Shown here one piece after another: positions 1 to 7,615 of a stretch of 22,242 nucleotides of DNA. The DNA comes from JBCCEV01 sp039030125 (GTDB taxonomy: Bacteria; Pseudomonadota; Gammaproteobacteria; Ga0077536). Location: positions 1 through 22,242 of the forward strand of contig JBCCEV010000063.1 in assembly GCA_039030125.1 (NCBI GenBank). Reading direction: 5' to 3'. The notes below the pieces were generated by a model. It did no database searches. It had not been told where the DNA came from and saw only the letters and a list, made by a program, of their open reading frames with translations. How positions within the stretch are numbered: the first letter of the stretch is position 1; each line of letters starts with the position of its first letter. The position numbers and the translations under genes are program-made.

Positions 1-1264
1 CTTCGCCATCATAATTGGTAAGAATCTCGGCGCCCGGGGCTGCAAGCGCCATCGCTTTTCCACGTCGACTCTCCAAAGTCAGCGAGGACCCATCGATTTC
101 AGAAGCGCCCACTGTTAGTACATTCGGCAGGTCACCGAAACAGGCTGGATATATCTTACAATCTCTCCCGCTAGTTATTTCTGGGCGTCGCGCGGTACGA
201 GTCGAATCTTTGCTATCGGAAGCAGACACAACAAAAAGCGCAGTATCAACCGAACCTGCAATTACATTTTTCATGTCGCAGGCCAAATTTGGATATTCAT
301 CCCTGTGCGACAAAATATCCTCGCAGGATTCTTGAAACTCGAAATGCAAACTGATGTTGAATATTCGTTGAAGCTTGTTTTTTTTATCTAGTCCGACTGT
401 TTCTCCTCGCAAAAGATCAATAAACCTTTCTTCCTCATTCAGAGTAATAGGGATATGTTTCAACCGATCCATCTGGAGGAACGGGAGTAACCCGACAATT
501 CCATCGCCATTCAATCTCGATCGAAGTATTCCGGTGGTGGATGAGGCGTGTCCCAAATCTGCGTTGGAAGGTCCGTAGGTGTTTTCGGCGTGACAGAGAT
601 CGGGGGTCGCTGGGTGGACATACTCCCAATCGGGGTGAAGACCGTCACGGTCCGGTTGGTCCATGAAAACAAGTAACGGAAACCCACTATAAGGTTTAGA
701 TTCTCTACCCTGCGCAAAACGCGCGTCGTCATGAGAAAACACCCATCCGAAATCCATGTAGGCTGCTATTCGCTCCCTACGTTCCCAACGATCCACTTTG
801 CCCCTCAGCGAATCGAAATGGTATTGCCCTTTCGAGCAAGGATGGAGAACCCGCTCCGATTCAGCGAACGAAGCGCGCCTGATTTTCGGAACAATCTCGC
901 GACGATCACGAGATCCGTACTCCGAACCGGTCAACTCCCCGCTTAGCGGTTTATCAAGATGGTAGAACAGACAAATCGCTCTTTTGGTCTGAGGCCCCAA
1001 GAGGCCGTCTATCTGGCCCTCAAATAAGCCGAGCGCTGTGAGGAACCACTGTACTTCGGTTATCTCGATCTCTTCCCAATTCTCCTTTGTCCATTCTTTC
1101 GAATCGTTAGCACAATCTTCGGCCAGTCCACTTAATTCAACAAATAACTGATCACCATACTCTTTGAGGACTAACTTAACCCGATCGATATAATTTCCCG
1201 ACGCGTTGCTACTCAGAATCAAAATCGCGACGAGGAAAAGCGAAGGGCGGAATCGATTTAGCAT
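1..1264 (-). CDS. Secreted subtilisin-like serine protease (S8) with N-terminal peptidoglycan-binding-like repeat, 3' end cut by window
   Basis: An open frame runs from an ATG at 1264 to the left edge: 421 codons without a stop, so the C-terminus is missing. Residues 1-22 form a signal peptide (basic start, LFLVAILIL core, small residues SSNASG). Residues about 70-105 resemble a peptidoglycan-binding repeat (VQWFLTALGLFEGQIDG then GPQT). The subtilase domain follows. The catalytic Asp is probably D202 in VFMDQPDRDGLHPDW, and the His is H239 in GHASSTTGI, which aligns with HGTHVAGI. A substrate-strand-like NISL lies near 303. YPACFGDLPNVLTVGAS and ALAAPGAEI (about 372-414) are the typical region before the catalytic Ser, which is beyond the window. 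At the oxyanion position (usual motif AAGN) the sequence reads SASD, giving D350. It follows the lipoprotein at 1280-2683 after 15 bases with only a weak ribosome site, so it is probably the last visible gene of a three-gene operon for exported proteins. The family call is firm; activity is uncertain. Confidence 0.82.
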   Translation of the reverse strand, partial: MLNRFRPSLFLVAILILSSNASGNYIDRVKLVLKEYGDQLFVELSGLAEDCANDSKEWTKENWEEIEITEVQWFLTALGLFEGQIDGLLGPQTKRAICLFYHLDKPLSGELTGSEYGSRDRREIVPKIRRASFAESERVLHPCSKGQYHFDSLRGKVDRWERRERIAAYMDFGWVFSHDDARFAQGRESKPYSGFPLLVFMDQPDRDGLHPDWEYVHPATPDLCHAENTYGPSNADLGHASSTTGILRSRLNGDGIVGLLPFLQMDRLKHIPITLNEEERFIDLLRGETVGLDKKNKLQRIFNISLHFEFQESCEDILSHRDEYPNLACDMKNVIAGSVDTALFVVSASDSKDSTRTARRPEITSGRDCKIYPACFGDLPNVLTVGASEIDGSSLTLESRRGKAMALAAPGAEILTNYDGE

Positions 1265-1279
1265 AAGAGCCAAAGGTGA

Positions 1280-2683
1280 TCAATTCGAATTAAGCAACAC
1301 AAGCTTACCGTCAACAGTAACCTCGCAGGTTCTAACCGCGTCGTAGTTCGAACACGTCACTAACCCTTCACTACGCAAAAACTCCATATCCTCCTCAAAG
1401 TAATCCTTGCCGCCATAGATTTCCCCTAGCGCGATTAGCGCATCGCCTCCTTCGTTGATGCGTCTTAACGGAAACATTGCGCCCTCCGCTTCCACACGCG
1501 ATATCAAATCGTTGACCAAGCGATCATGCCCACCCACCGATCCCGCGTCCGGACGATCCTCTGGCTCAACGCTAAAAGCGACGACACGACTTTGCCTGTT
1601 CTCAGGATCGCGAATGATTAGCTGAAAGTCGGTGATGTTGGGATTGGTCGGAGCGATCTGAATTACAGGGTTCACGCTATCAGTGGATGAGACAAGTACA
1701 TCTTTGGGACCGGCGTTGCCAACGATCTCTGTTTCAATCGGGCCGCCGGCAGATACGGCAATGCTAATTCTTTCGCCGAATCGAATGTCGAACCGGTCAG
1801 AGTCTGGGACGATTTCTAAGGAAGAACGATCGCGCTCAGAAGAATTGCAAGCACTAGAAAGGCGCGAAGAAGATTGACTCGTGCCGTGAGCTTCTAGATA
1901 AGTATCGAGTTCTTGAGAAAGACCCCTTACGTATATTGCTTTCGACTGAATAGCTTCAATTGATTCTTCGATCTCCTCTATTTGATCAGTTCGCCACCCC
2001 TCCGCGGCTCCACTGCTTTGAAGGGTAAAATCATCATCGGTGGAAACATCAGCGCTCACAAAATCTGTATTAAAGGTGGCTAACAACCGCTCCTGCATTT
2101 GCCGATCTCCCAGTTCAGCGCTCCTTACACTCGCTTCGACACGATGCAATTCAACCAGAAGCTGAAGAGGAAGCTCACTCAAGATATGCCTCAGACGATA
2201 GGCCGCGTTGAGGCTACCAACCGCACTACCATAAATGGCTTCAGCTTTCGCTAATCCCTGATCAGCTAACAACCGATTTGGAGTACCGCCGCCCCGCCTT
2301 AGACGTTCTCCTGCTTCCGTGATCGCGATGCCCAACTCTGCTGAACTCTGCTGGAGTCTTTCGATCAGGTTCTCGAACTCCATTGAATTGTTGCTCAATG
2401 CTATTAGCGACAGATGCTGCTCTTCGGTACAACTTAGCGATATTGCGGCTCTCAAATAGAAAATTTCCCCGGATTTTGATGAGTCTTCTAAATATCGAAC
2501 TCGCGCATCGTCGAACGCGATCAACACCTCCTCTAAGTGAATTGAAGCGAGCGATGGTAGCCTAATCGGAGGCGCTCGATTAAATTCGAATGCGGTTGTA
2601 CACGCAACTAGATTCGAAAGAAGTAGCGTGAGGCATAGGCGAGCGCTCCAAACGCAACTTAACATCATCCTTGTGCGAATCAT
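1280..2683 (-). CDS. Putative outer-membrane lipoprotein with Ig-like module, unknown function
   Basis: This 467-residue protein begins with a lipoprotein signal peptide: a hydrophobic LCLTLLLSN core and lipobox L-V-A-C with the lipidated Cys at 28. T29 does not suggest inner-membrane retention. Residues about 40-265 are helical and charge-rich, probably coiled. Residues about 294-373 look like a beta-sandwich (RFDIRFGERISIAVSAGG, then VAFSVE). This resembles a segment at about 355-434 of the lipoprotein encoded just upstream, so the two probably share a duplicated module. The C-terminal 80 residues carry two Cys (TCSNYDAVRTCEV). The start used here is the ATG nine bases after the upstream stop. 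Met6 and Met7 are alternative starts and would keep the lipobox. It sits between a lipoprotein and a secreted protease in one compact operon. I do not recognise the family; a role in envelope structure or protease function is inference from context. Confidence 0.72.
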   Translation of the reverse strand: MIRTRMMLSCVWSARLCLTLLLSNLVACTTAFEFNRAPPIRLPSLASIHLEEVLIAFDDARVRYLEDSSKSGEIFYLRAAISLSCTEEQHLSLIALSNNSMEFENLIERLQQSSAELGIAITEAGERLRRGGGTPNRLLADQGLAKAEAIYGSAVGSLNAAYRLRHILSELPLQLLVELHRVEASVRSAELGDRQMQERLLATFNTDFVSADVSTDDDFTLQSSGAAEGWRTDQIEEIEESIEAIQSKAIYVRGLSQELDTYLEAHGTSQSSSRLSSACNSSERDRSSLEIVPDSDRFDIRFGERISIAVSAGGPIETEIVGNAGPKDVLVSSTDSVNPVIQIAPTNPNITDFQLIIRDPENRQSRVVAFSVEPEDRPDAGSVGGHDRLVNDLISRVEAEGAMFPLRRINEGGDALIALGEIYGGKDYFEEDMEFLRSEGLVTCSNYDAVRTCEVTVDGKLVLLNSN

Positions 2684-2692
2684 TTCAACGAA

Positions 2693-4324
2693 TCAGCTAG
2701 GTGTAGTCTTACCTAACGCATCTATTATCGGTTGGTCCACAGTATCGTCATGTACATTTTGATCATCAAGGTTCAACTTGTCCTTATTGTCCATCTTATA
2801 TTTTTTAAGCAGCTCCCTAGTTTCTTTACCAATACAACCGTCGATCCCTGAATTCATAGTTTCCGCCGTCGCCGTAAGCAAATTCTTTTGAAAAGCCTTT
2901 ACGTCGGACCGTGAATCAAAAAGCGCTTGTTCTTCGCTTCTCAAGAAATTTTTCCATGCGTCTTCATCGTCGCAAGTCGTGTTTCCGTTCTCTTCGTTTC
3001 CTTTTTCTTTCTCGTTAGTTTTGATCGAAACCGTAATGCGAACGTCGTCACTTCCGTTGGCACTAGCCACCTGTAGAAAATGTTGACCCGCAGTTGCTTT
3101 TGGTCCGGCGCTCACGGTTATTCGGAGAAAGCCCGCGTGCGCTTCGGCTTCTAAAGACACCTCAGCATCATGACGCCCCAACAGCTGGACGATCGGGATC
3201 CCCGTATCGTCGGCGACTGAAAACGAAATTGATTCACCAACTTGCAAATCGAATTCTTCCCCCTCTGGAAAAACACGAAATCCAACTTCTATTTCTTCGA
3301 CCGTGCACATCTCAATGGCGCGAGCCGTTTCGGACAGCTGCTCTACGGACGCAACAGATAGTGAAACCGTGCTCGCAGCAACAACTAATTCTTGAGTTTT
3401 ATCGTTAATCTGGTTTATGAATTCCTGAACGTCTCGTTTCCCGAACCCTTCGCCGGACTCGTTTCGATCACCATCATCGTCATCGACAACGATTTCCTTC
3501 ATAGCTGGTTCCAGGGTTGGAACCGACCCAAATTTACCCGCCCAAAAACCAAGATTCCCAACTGCGCCCATTACGCTGGCGAGCGTCGGCTCAGTTTTTA
3601 GCACCTCGCGGCTAGTCGCTATCGCAATCTCGTCGATGACACCATTCAAGGAGGTTCCAGCACTGTCGATTCGACGAATCAACGCATTTCCTGATACTTC
3701 AATTGGAACAACATTCTTTAATACAGACTCGGCGTGGTTAATTCGTGTTCTTGCCTCCGTTCGCAACTCTTCGTCGACAAAAGGTTCGTCAAGGAGTTCT
3801 TCAAGAATTGGAATTTGAGAACGTACATCTGTTCTATGAGTAGAGATTGCAGATACGGCGTTTTTTAGCGAATCGTATTGCTCGCTCGGATATAGAAGGG
3901 GGGTCATAGCCAATACGGCACATGTAACAGCTTGTGCGCCGTTCAGGTACGCTTTTTGCCGCGGGCTGCTTTCGAGATGATTCCCGATACCATATAACCC
4001 AGCCGCGCCGAGTCCAAGACCCGATGCGAGTCCTGCGTTCGCATCTGATGCGAAGCCCAGATATAAAGCGCTCGCCGAGAGGGGAATTAGGCTCAACCCA
4101 ACGGAGGAACGGACGATGGAATGTTCGCGCACCGCCTGAAAATAACGCTGACGAAGTGCGCCCGCCCGGTTGATTGCAGCGGGAAGGGTTCCATGAAACT
4201 CGTCCCCGAGAGGAGCATGCTGTTCCGGCAATATATGTGGATCGAGTAACGCGCAACCGGACGCAAGAGCAATAAAACTTGGGAATACGAGTACGCGTCG
4301 TATGTGGGCAAAAAGTGATGACAT
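2693..4324 (-). CDS. Putative lipoprotein with Ig-like module and C-terminal peptidoglycan-binding-like repeat
   Basis: The frame is open from 4405, but the ATG at 4324 is preferred. It has GGAGG six bases upstream and begins a good lipoprotein signal (MSSLFAHIRRVLVF, then ALASGC, Cys24). This gives 543 residues. Residues about 70-145 contain Gly/Ala-rich hydrophobic stretches that could touch or cross a membrane. An acidic run lies near 281-286. Residues about 355-434 look like an Ig-like sandwich (EEFDLQVGESISFSVADD) similar to the one in the next gene downstream. Residues about 472-510 (VKAFQKNLL, then GIDGCIGKETRELLKKYK) resemble a PG_binding_1 repeat, the motif also seen at the start of the protease two genes on. 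A peptidoglycan-associated outer-membrane lipoprotein is plausible; no catalytic motif is visible. It is the first gene of a three-gene operon (9 and 15 base gaps) and follows a 241-base spacer. The family is not recognised. Confidence 0.75.
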   Translation of the reverse strand: MSSLFAHIRRVLVFPSFIALASGCALLDPHILPEQHAPLGDEFHGTLPAAINRAGALRQRYFQAVREHSIVRSSVGLSLIPLSASALYLGFASDANAGLASGLGLGAAGLYGIGNHLESSPRQKAYLNGAQAVTCAVLAMTPLLYPSEQYDSLKNAVSAISTHRTDVRSQIPILEELLDEPFVDEELRTEARTRINHAESVLKNVVPIEVSGNALIRRIDSAGTSLNGVIDEIAIATSREVLKTEPTLASVMGAVGNLGFWAGKFGSVPTLEPAMKEIVVDDDDGDRNESGEGFGKRDVQEFINQINDKTQELVVAASTVSLSVASVEQLSETARAIEMCTVEEIEVGFRVFPEGEEFDLQVGESISFSVADDTGIPIVQLLGRHDAEVSLEAEAHAGFLRITVSAGPKATAGQHFLQVASANGSDDVRITVSIKTNEKEKGNEENGNTTCDDEDAWKNFLRSEEQALFDSRSDVKAFQKNLLTATAETMNSGIDGCIGKETRELLKKYKMDNKDKLNLDDQNVHDDTVDQPIIDALGKTTPS

Positions 4325-4349
4325 GCTGACCTCCGTGTACCTGATGCTG

Positions 4350-4380
4350 TGATTCTTTTTCTTTAAGGCTATCGAAATAA
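4350..4380 (-). promoter_or_regulatory. Possible sigma-70 promoter for the exported-protein operon
   Basis: Read on the minus strand, a TTGCAT box is followed by an 18-base spacer and a TTATTT box, about 25-30 bases before the GGAGG ribosome site of the lipoprotein starting at 4324. Both boxes depart from consensus, and the AT-rich spacer makes chance matches easy, so this is only a candidate. No other promoter or terminator is convincing in the 241-base gap between 4325 and 4565. Confidence 0.22.
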
Positions 4381-4565
4381 AATTTCCGAGTAAACTTAGA
4401 TGCAAAGGGAAACTAAAGTGCGGCTCTTGTAAGACCCGCCATAGCGCCAGAATATTCCGGCCCGCCAGAATTTAGAACAGCGCGCGCGCCTTTCTCTACC
4501 ATGTTTGAGTGAAAAGAACCTATAGGCCTCTTCACGATCAGGACTGTGTTCTCTGCTAAATCGTG

Positions 4566-5630
4566 CTAGCCTGGAGCCCGATACCCCGCCTCCATCTGAA
4601 ACGATCTCGGCTCGCTAAGCTGCTGCGGATCGACGTGGCTTTGAGAGTGTGGGATGTCCACTCTGCCGGTTCTGAGCGCGTATGCGATATGTCGCATAAC
4701 GGCACCGGGATCGTTGGTCCGTCTGGACTGAAATTCATCTGAAACGTAGTAGCTATGACCCAACGGGTCGTCGTAGGAGTTGTTAAAACCACAGCAATCA
4801 ACCGCGTAGACTCGCCGGGCGACAGCGTTCATGTCTTCCGGGCCACTGTGGCCTAATCTTCGCGAAACAACGCCATTTGACAGATTAGAGGCTTTGGAGC
4901 CCCGCAGTGCAAGATCATCGGCGGCGTGGTAGACCACCACGTTGCGCGAGGCATCGGAGATCAAACGGCCGTCTTCTCCACGCTCTAGCGATTCATTAAC
5001 GATATCTGCGGCCACCATGAAAACGTTGCGAAACATGAACGGCATGGAATGTGTCTTGCGAAATACTTGGGCCAGTGTGAACCGCAGTACTCGATTACCC
5101 ATGGAATGAGAGAGTAAGCTAATCCTGCGGTCGCAGATTTTCGGTTCTTCCGTTGCGCCACGTTGGTCCTCCGTCATGCGTATATATTCGAGTCGTTTTG
5201 CCTCCATTTCATCGCGCCATGCCATAAAGCGGGCTAACACGCGCGCGAATGATTTTGCGGATGCCTCGGCGCTGTCTTGATCGTCCCAGTATGCAAGAAC
5301 CTTACCCATCGACGGCCAAATTAGCGGCACCACCACTACTCCATCCGGGAAAAGATGGTCGCAAGCGCGCTGCAGATCGTCTGCGCTTTGCAAAGCATCT
5401 GGCATTTCGACATTGAAGCCATGAATGAACAGCAGAACGTGTTTTCGATCTTGGTGCTGCAACTTCGCAAATAGCTTGTTGCTGCCAATTTCGACAAAGC
5501 TGCCGTCGTCTCCACGCTCACAAAAGAAGCCGTGCGCAGTGGGCTCGGGATCTTTAAGATCAAAACGAATAGCGCGCGGTAAACGGCCTGTCTTGCTCCC
5601 AATCGGGTCGCGGTTAGTGATGAAAAGCAT
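4566..5630 (-). CDS. DUF900-type alpha/beta hydrolase
   Basis: A 354-residue alpha/beta hydrolase resembling the DUF900 / COG4782 group. LLFIHGFNV (about 66-74) is the oxyanion-loop motif. LLSHSMGNRVL carries the nucleophile Ser176 in S-H-S-M-G, where the first Gly of the usual GxSxG is Ser. The acid is probably D238 or D239 (YHAADD), and the base is probably H291 in PLGHSYYVSDE. No signal peptide is visible, so it is probably cytosolic. The start is well supported, with AAGGAGG just upstream of the ATG. The natural substrate is unknown; esterase or lipase activity is the family expectation. It is transcribed in the same direction as the haem peroxidase upstream (234-base gap) and the lipoprotein operon downstream (241-base gap), but these gaps are long enough for separate promoters. 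Confidence 0.85.
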   Translation of the reverse strand: MLFITNRDPIGSKTGRLPRAIRFDLKDPEPTAHGFFCERGDDGSFVEIGSNKLFAKLQHQDRKHVLLFIHGFNVEMPDALQSADDLQRACDHLFPDGVVVVPLIWPSMGKVLAYWDDQDSAEASAKSFARVLARFMAWRDEMEAKRLEYIRMTEDQRGATEEPKICDRRISLLSHSMGNRVLRFTLAQVFRKTHSMPFMFRNVFMVAADIVNESLERGEDGRLISDASRNVVVYHAADDLALRGSKASNLSNGVVSRRLGHSGPEDMNAVARRVYAVDCCGFNNSYDDPLGHSYYVSDEFQSRRTNDPGAVMRHIAYALRTGRVDIPHSQSHVDPQQLSEPRSFQMEAGYRAPG

Positions 5631-5704
5631 GTCCCCTCCTTGTGAGGACCCTCTTGAAAAGTCGGGCTAAGTTATCGGAATTGCCGCGCGGTTCGGCGAG
5701 GATC

Positions 5705-5825
5705 GTTCTTGGCGTACTGCGCACGGGGTATAAAGGTGCTCCCCACACCTTGGCGTGGCGTCCCTGCCGTCGCACATCCATGCACGAAGGTCCGTTGAAT
5801 ACGCCAAGGTGCTAGGAGCAAGAAC
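5705..5825. repeat. Nested inverted repeats in the spacer between hydrolase and peroxidase genes
   Basis: Three arms pair in order. GTTCTTG (5705-5711) pairs with CAAGAAC (5819-5825), CTCC (5739-5742) with GGAG (5815-5818), and CACCTTGGCGT (5746-5756) with ACGCCAAGGTG (5801-5811, perfect over 11 bases). CTTGGCGT also occurs directly at 5708-5715. AAGGTG at 5733-5738 can instead pair with CACCTT at 5746-5751, so two alternative hairpins compete for the same arm. There is no T-run, so a simple terminator is unlikely. It could be an operator array, an RNA leader of the hydrolase gene or a remnant mobile repeat. Confidence 0.5.
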
Positions 5826-5864
5826 ATTATTATTCGTAGCGATCTTTACCCCAGCCCATCTTAT

Positions 5865-7388
5865 TTATGTCCCAAGCGGATTAATGTCACCGGGAATGGT
5901 TGCTAATAGCTCGGGCATGGAGAAAGTTAAATGCGGTTGTTCGCGCAGAACACTCACATCCCTGTTTTCAATGAAGCCAATGAGTGTTTCGGCAACGATA
6001 CGCGCTCCCACTGGCCCTAACCGGTGGCCGCCCTCCTCGCACATCGCTTCTCGCTGCAGGTAATACCAAAACGGCGTTTCCTCATCAAAGCCGTAATTGG
6101 TGAACACCCCGGCTTGGTGCGCGGAGAGATTCTCAACGAGGTCTTCTCGCGACAGCGGTTGAATGCCCAAATCCAGCGCCGCCTCTTGCCCGGTTGGGAG
6201 TTCCACCAACTTGCCACGCAGTAAGTTCCGGGTTGCCAGCGAGACCATCTCGGGCTTCATGTGCTCGGCCTGCTTCAGAAACTCCGGCAGGACGCTCGGC
6301 TCCATCCCCATATGCGCATCCATCTTGCCGGCGTAGTTCAATTGCTTGTGCCGATCGATGCCAATCGAGCTCAAGTCGAACATCAGCCGCCAGTCCACAA
6401 TCCAGTTCGAAGGCAAGGTGCCATGGCCATCCAACGGCGGCATACCGCCAACGCCAGAGAACTGGAAGAGTTGCGAAAGTTTGGCGGTGCCGGCTGGTGC
6501 TTTGGAATTAAAAATCCGGTTCCATTCGTAGCTCGGACGGATCATGGAATGCCCCATGCGAAACGCTGATACGGAGAACTCTAAAGGCATGCAGTGGCGC
6601 ATATCATCGGCAAATAGGGCTCGTCCATGTTCCAAGATTTGCGCGACCAAGCCGCGGCCACATATGCGCGGCAAGAAATCGTGCAACACGATGGCTTGAT
6701 AGTGGCGAATCGTTGCACGCCGGATCTCCTCGAACGGCACTCTGGGCGAGTCGTCAGCCAGTTGGTTGTGAAACTTCATAAACGCGAGATGCGTTTGGGC
6801 AACCGCTAAATTCTCGTCGTTTCGAACATCACCAATCAGGGGCCGGCGCGCCTTGCGCGGCAAATCGTTCGCAAAAAATCCCAAGCCCAATACGTTAGCG
6901 GTCGATCCGATCCGGAATTTTCTGCCGCACGGTTGATAGAGATCGGGCGAAATGTCCGGACCATGCAGATAAAGGCCGCTCAAGTCGAGTGCGGGAACCG
7001 CAAGTTTTTCTTCGGTTGCATCTTGCAAATGGCCAGAAAGATCTCGTGGTCGATCGAACGTGGCGTCGTGGTCGATGAATTGCGACAGATATAGGTAACC
7101 AGCCGGTAGCGGGCTTTCGTGAAAGCGCTTCGTGCGCATGCCGGCTTTTTCCATGATGTCAGCAAGCGCCACGAGCGACTCGTCACTGGGCTGAATACCC
7201 TTGGGCAGCAGCCGGCAATAGTGCCGGAGCGGCATCGCCGGGGTGGCGCTAGCGGGTGTAATGGGCTTTACGTTGTCGTCATCGCCAGCCAGTGCGGCCA
7301 GCGTCTTCGCCAATAACGGAAACGAAAAAAGACGACCGCTGACGACGCCTTCGTTTTTTAGGTGATAACTCTCCACTTCGTCGTCCAC
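5865..7388 (-). CDS. Animal-type haem peroxidase (peroxidase-cyclooxygenase superfamily)
   Basis: A 507-residue haem peroxidase that in this superfamily uses H2O2 to oxidise small substrates or halides. QFIDHDATFDRP (103-114) gives the distal His107, a Ca-ligand Asp108 and Asp106, which matches the haem-ester Asp of mammalian peroxidases. IGDVRNDENLAVAQTHLAFMKFHNQLA (185-211) gives catalytic Arg189 and Glu192, the second haem-ester position. FRMGHSMIRP gives the proximal His280. Every key residue is therefore present. The N-terminus has no signal peptide, unlike the secreted animal enzymes. The start is a GTG at 7388 with GGGGAG upstream; the nearby ATG at 7408 is out of frame. The gene is alone on the minus strand between two spacers of about 230 bases. 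Family assignment is strong; substrate unknown. Confidence 0.93.
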   Translation of the reverse strand: MDDEVESYHLKNEGVVSGRLFSFPLLAKTLAALAGDDDNVKPITPASATPAMPLRHYCRLLPKGIQPSDESLVALADIMEKAGMRTKRFHESPLPAGYLYLSQFIDHDATFDRPRDLSGHLQDATEEKLAVPALDLSGLYLHGPDISPDLYQPCGRKFRIGSTANVLGLGFFANDLPRKARRPLIGDVRNDENLAVAQTHLAFMKFHNQLADDSPRVPFEEIRRATIRHYQAIVLHDFLPRICGRGLVAQILEHGRALFADDMRHCMPLEFSVSAFRMGHSMIRPSYEWNRIFNSKAPAGTAKLSQLFQFSGVGGMPPLDGHGTLPSNWIVDWRLMFDLSSIGIDRHKQLNYAGKMDAHMGMEPSVLPEFLKQAEHMKPEMVSLATRNLLRGKLVELPTGQEAALDLGIQPLSREDLVENLSAHQAGVFTNYGFDEETPFWYYLQREAMCEEGGHRLGPVGARIVAETLIGFIENRDVSVLREQPHLTFSMPELLATIPGDINPLGT

Positions 7389-7615
7389 CTGGCTAACTCC
7401 CCACTCATGCCAGTATCAGTCGCGAGGCCGGCAATAATCTCAACGGATTTCGGAGTAAAGCTCGGCCTCCGGACTCAAATCAGATTGTTGTCAAATTTGA
7501 GAGTGAATATCTTCTCTAGATCGTGACCGCACGAACATTACAAAACATTACAGGGACTAAGAAATATTGCGAAAAACTCTCGGACCTCGTTAACGCGCAC
7601 CTGACCGCAAAGCAA

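Noticed and set aside
15..335. Plus-strand open frame of 106 codons
   Set aside because: It lies opposite the clearly recognisable protease frame and has no family features; a shadow.
511..732. Minus-strand open frame of 73 codons
   Set aside because: It lies inside the protease gene in another frame; the protease frame has conserved S8 motifs.
3834..4256. Minus-strand frame of 140 codons
   Set aside because: Arg/Ser-rich out-of-frame reading within the first lipoprotein gene, without its own ribosome site.
4325..4405. Upstream extension of the first lipoprotein (27 more codons)
   Set aside because: It would bury the lipoprotein signal peptide, whereas the ATG at 4324 has a GGAGG site and a proper signal start.
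7424..7469. Inverted repeat GAGGCCG / CGGCCTC as a terminator
   Set aside because: The 32-base loop is long and no T-run follows on either strand.
7489..7494. TTGACA on the minus strand as a -35 box for the peroxidase gene
   Set aside because: No acceptable -10 box lies 16-18 bases downstream.
7407..7526. Possible 39-residue peptide on the plus strand, considered as a RiPP precursor
   Set aside because: No ribosome site, no leader/core pattern, and it is not in the YcaO operon.
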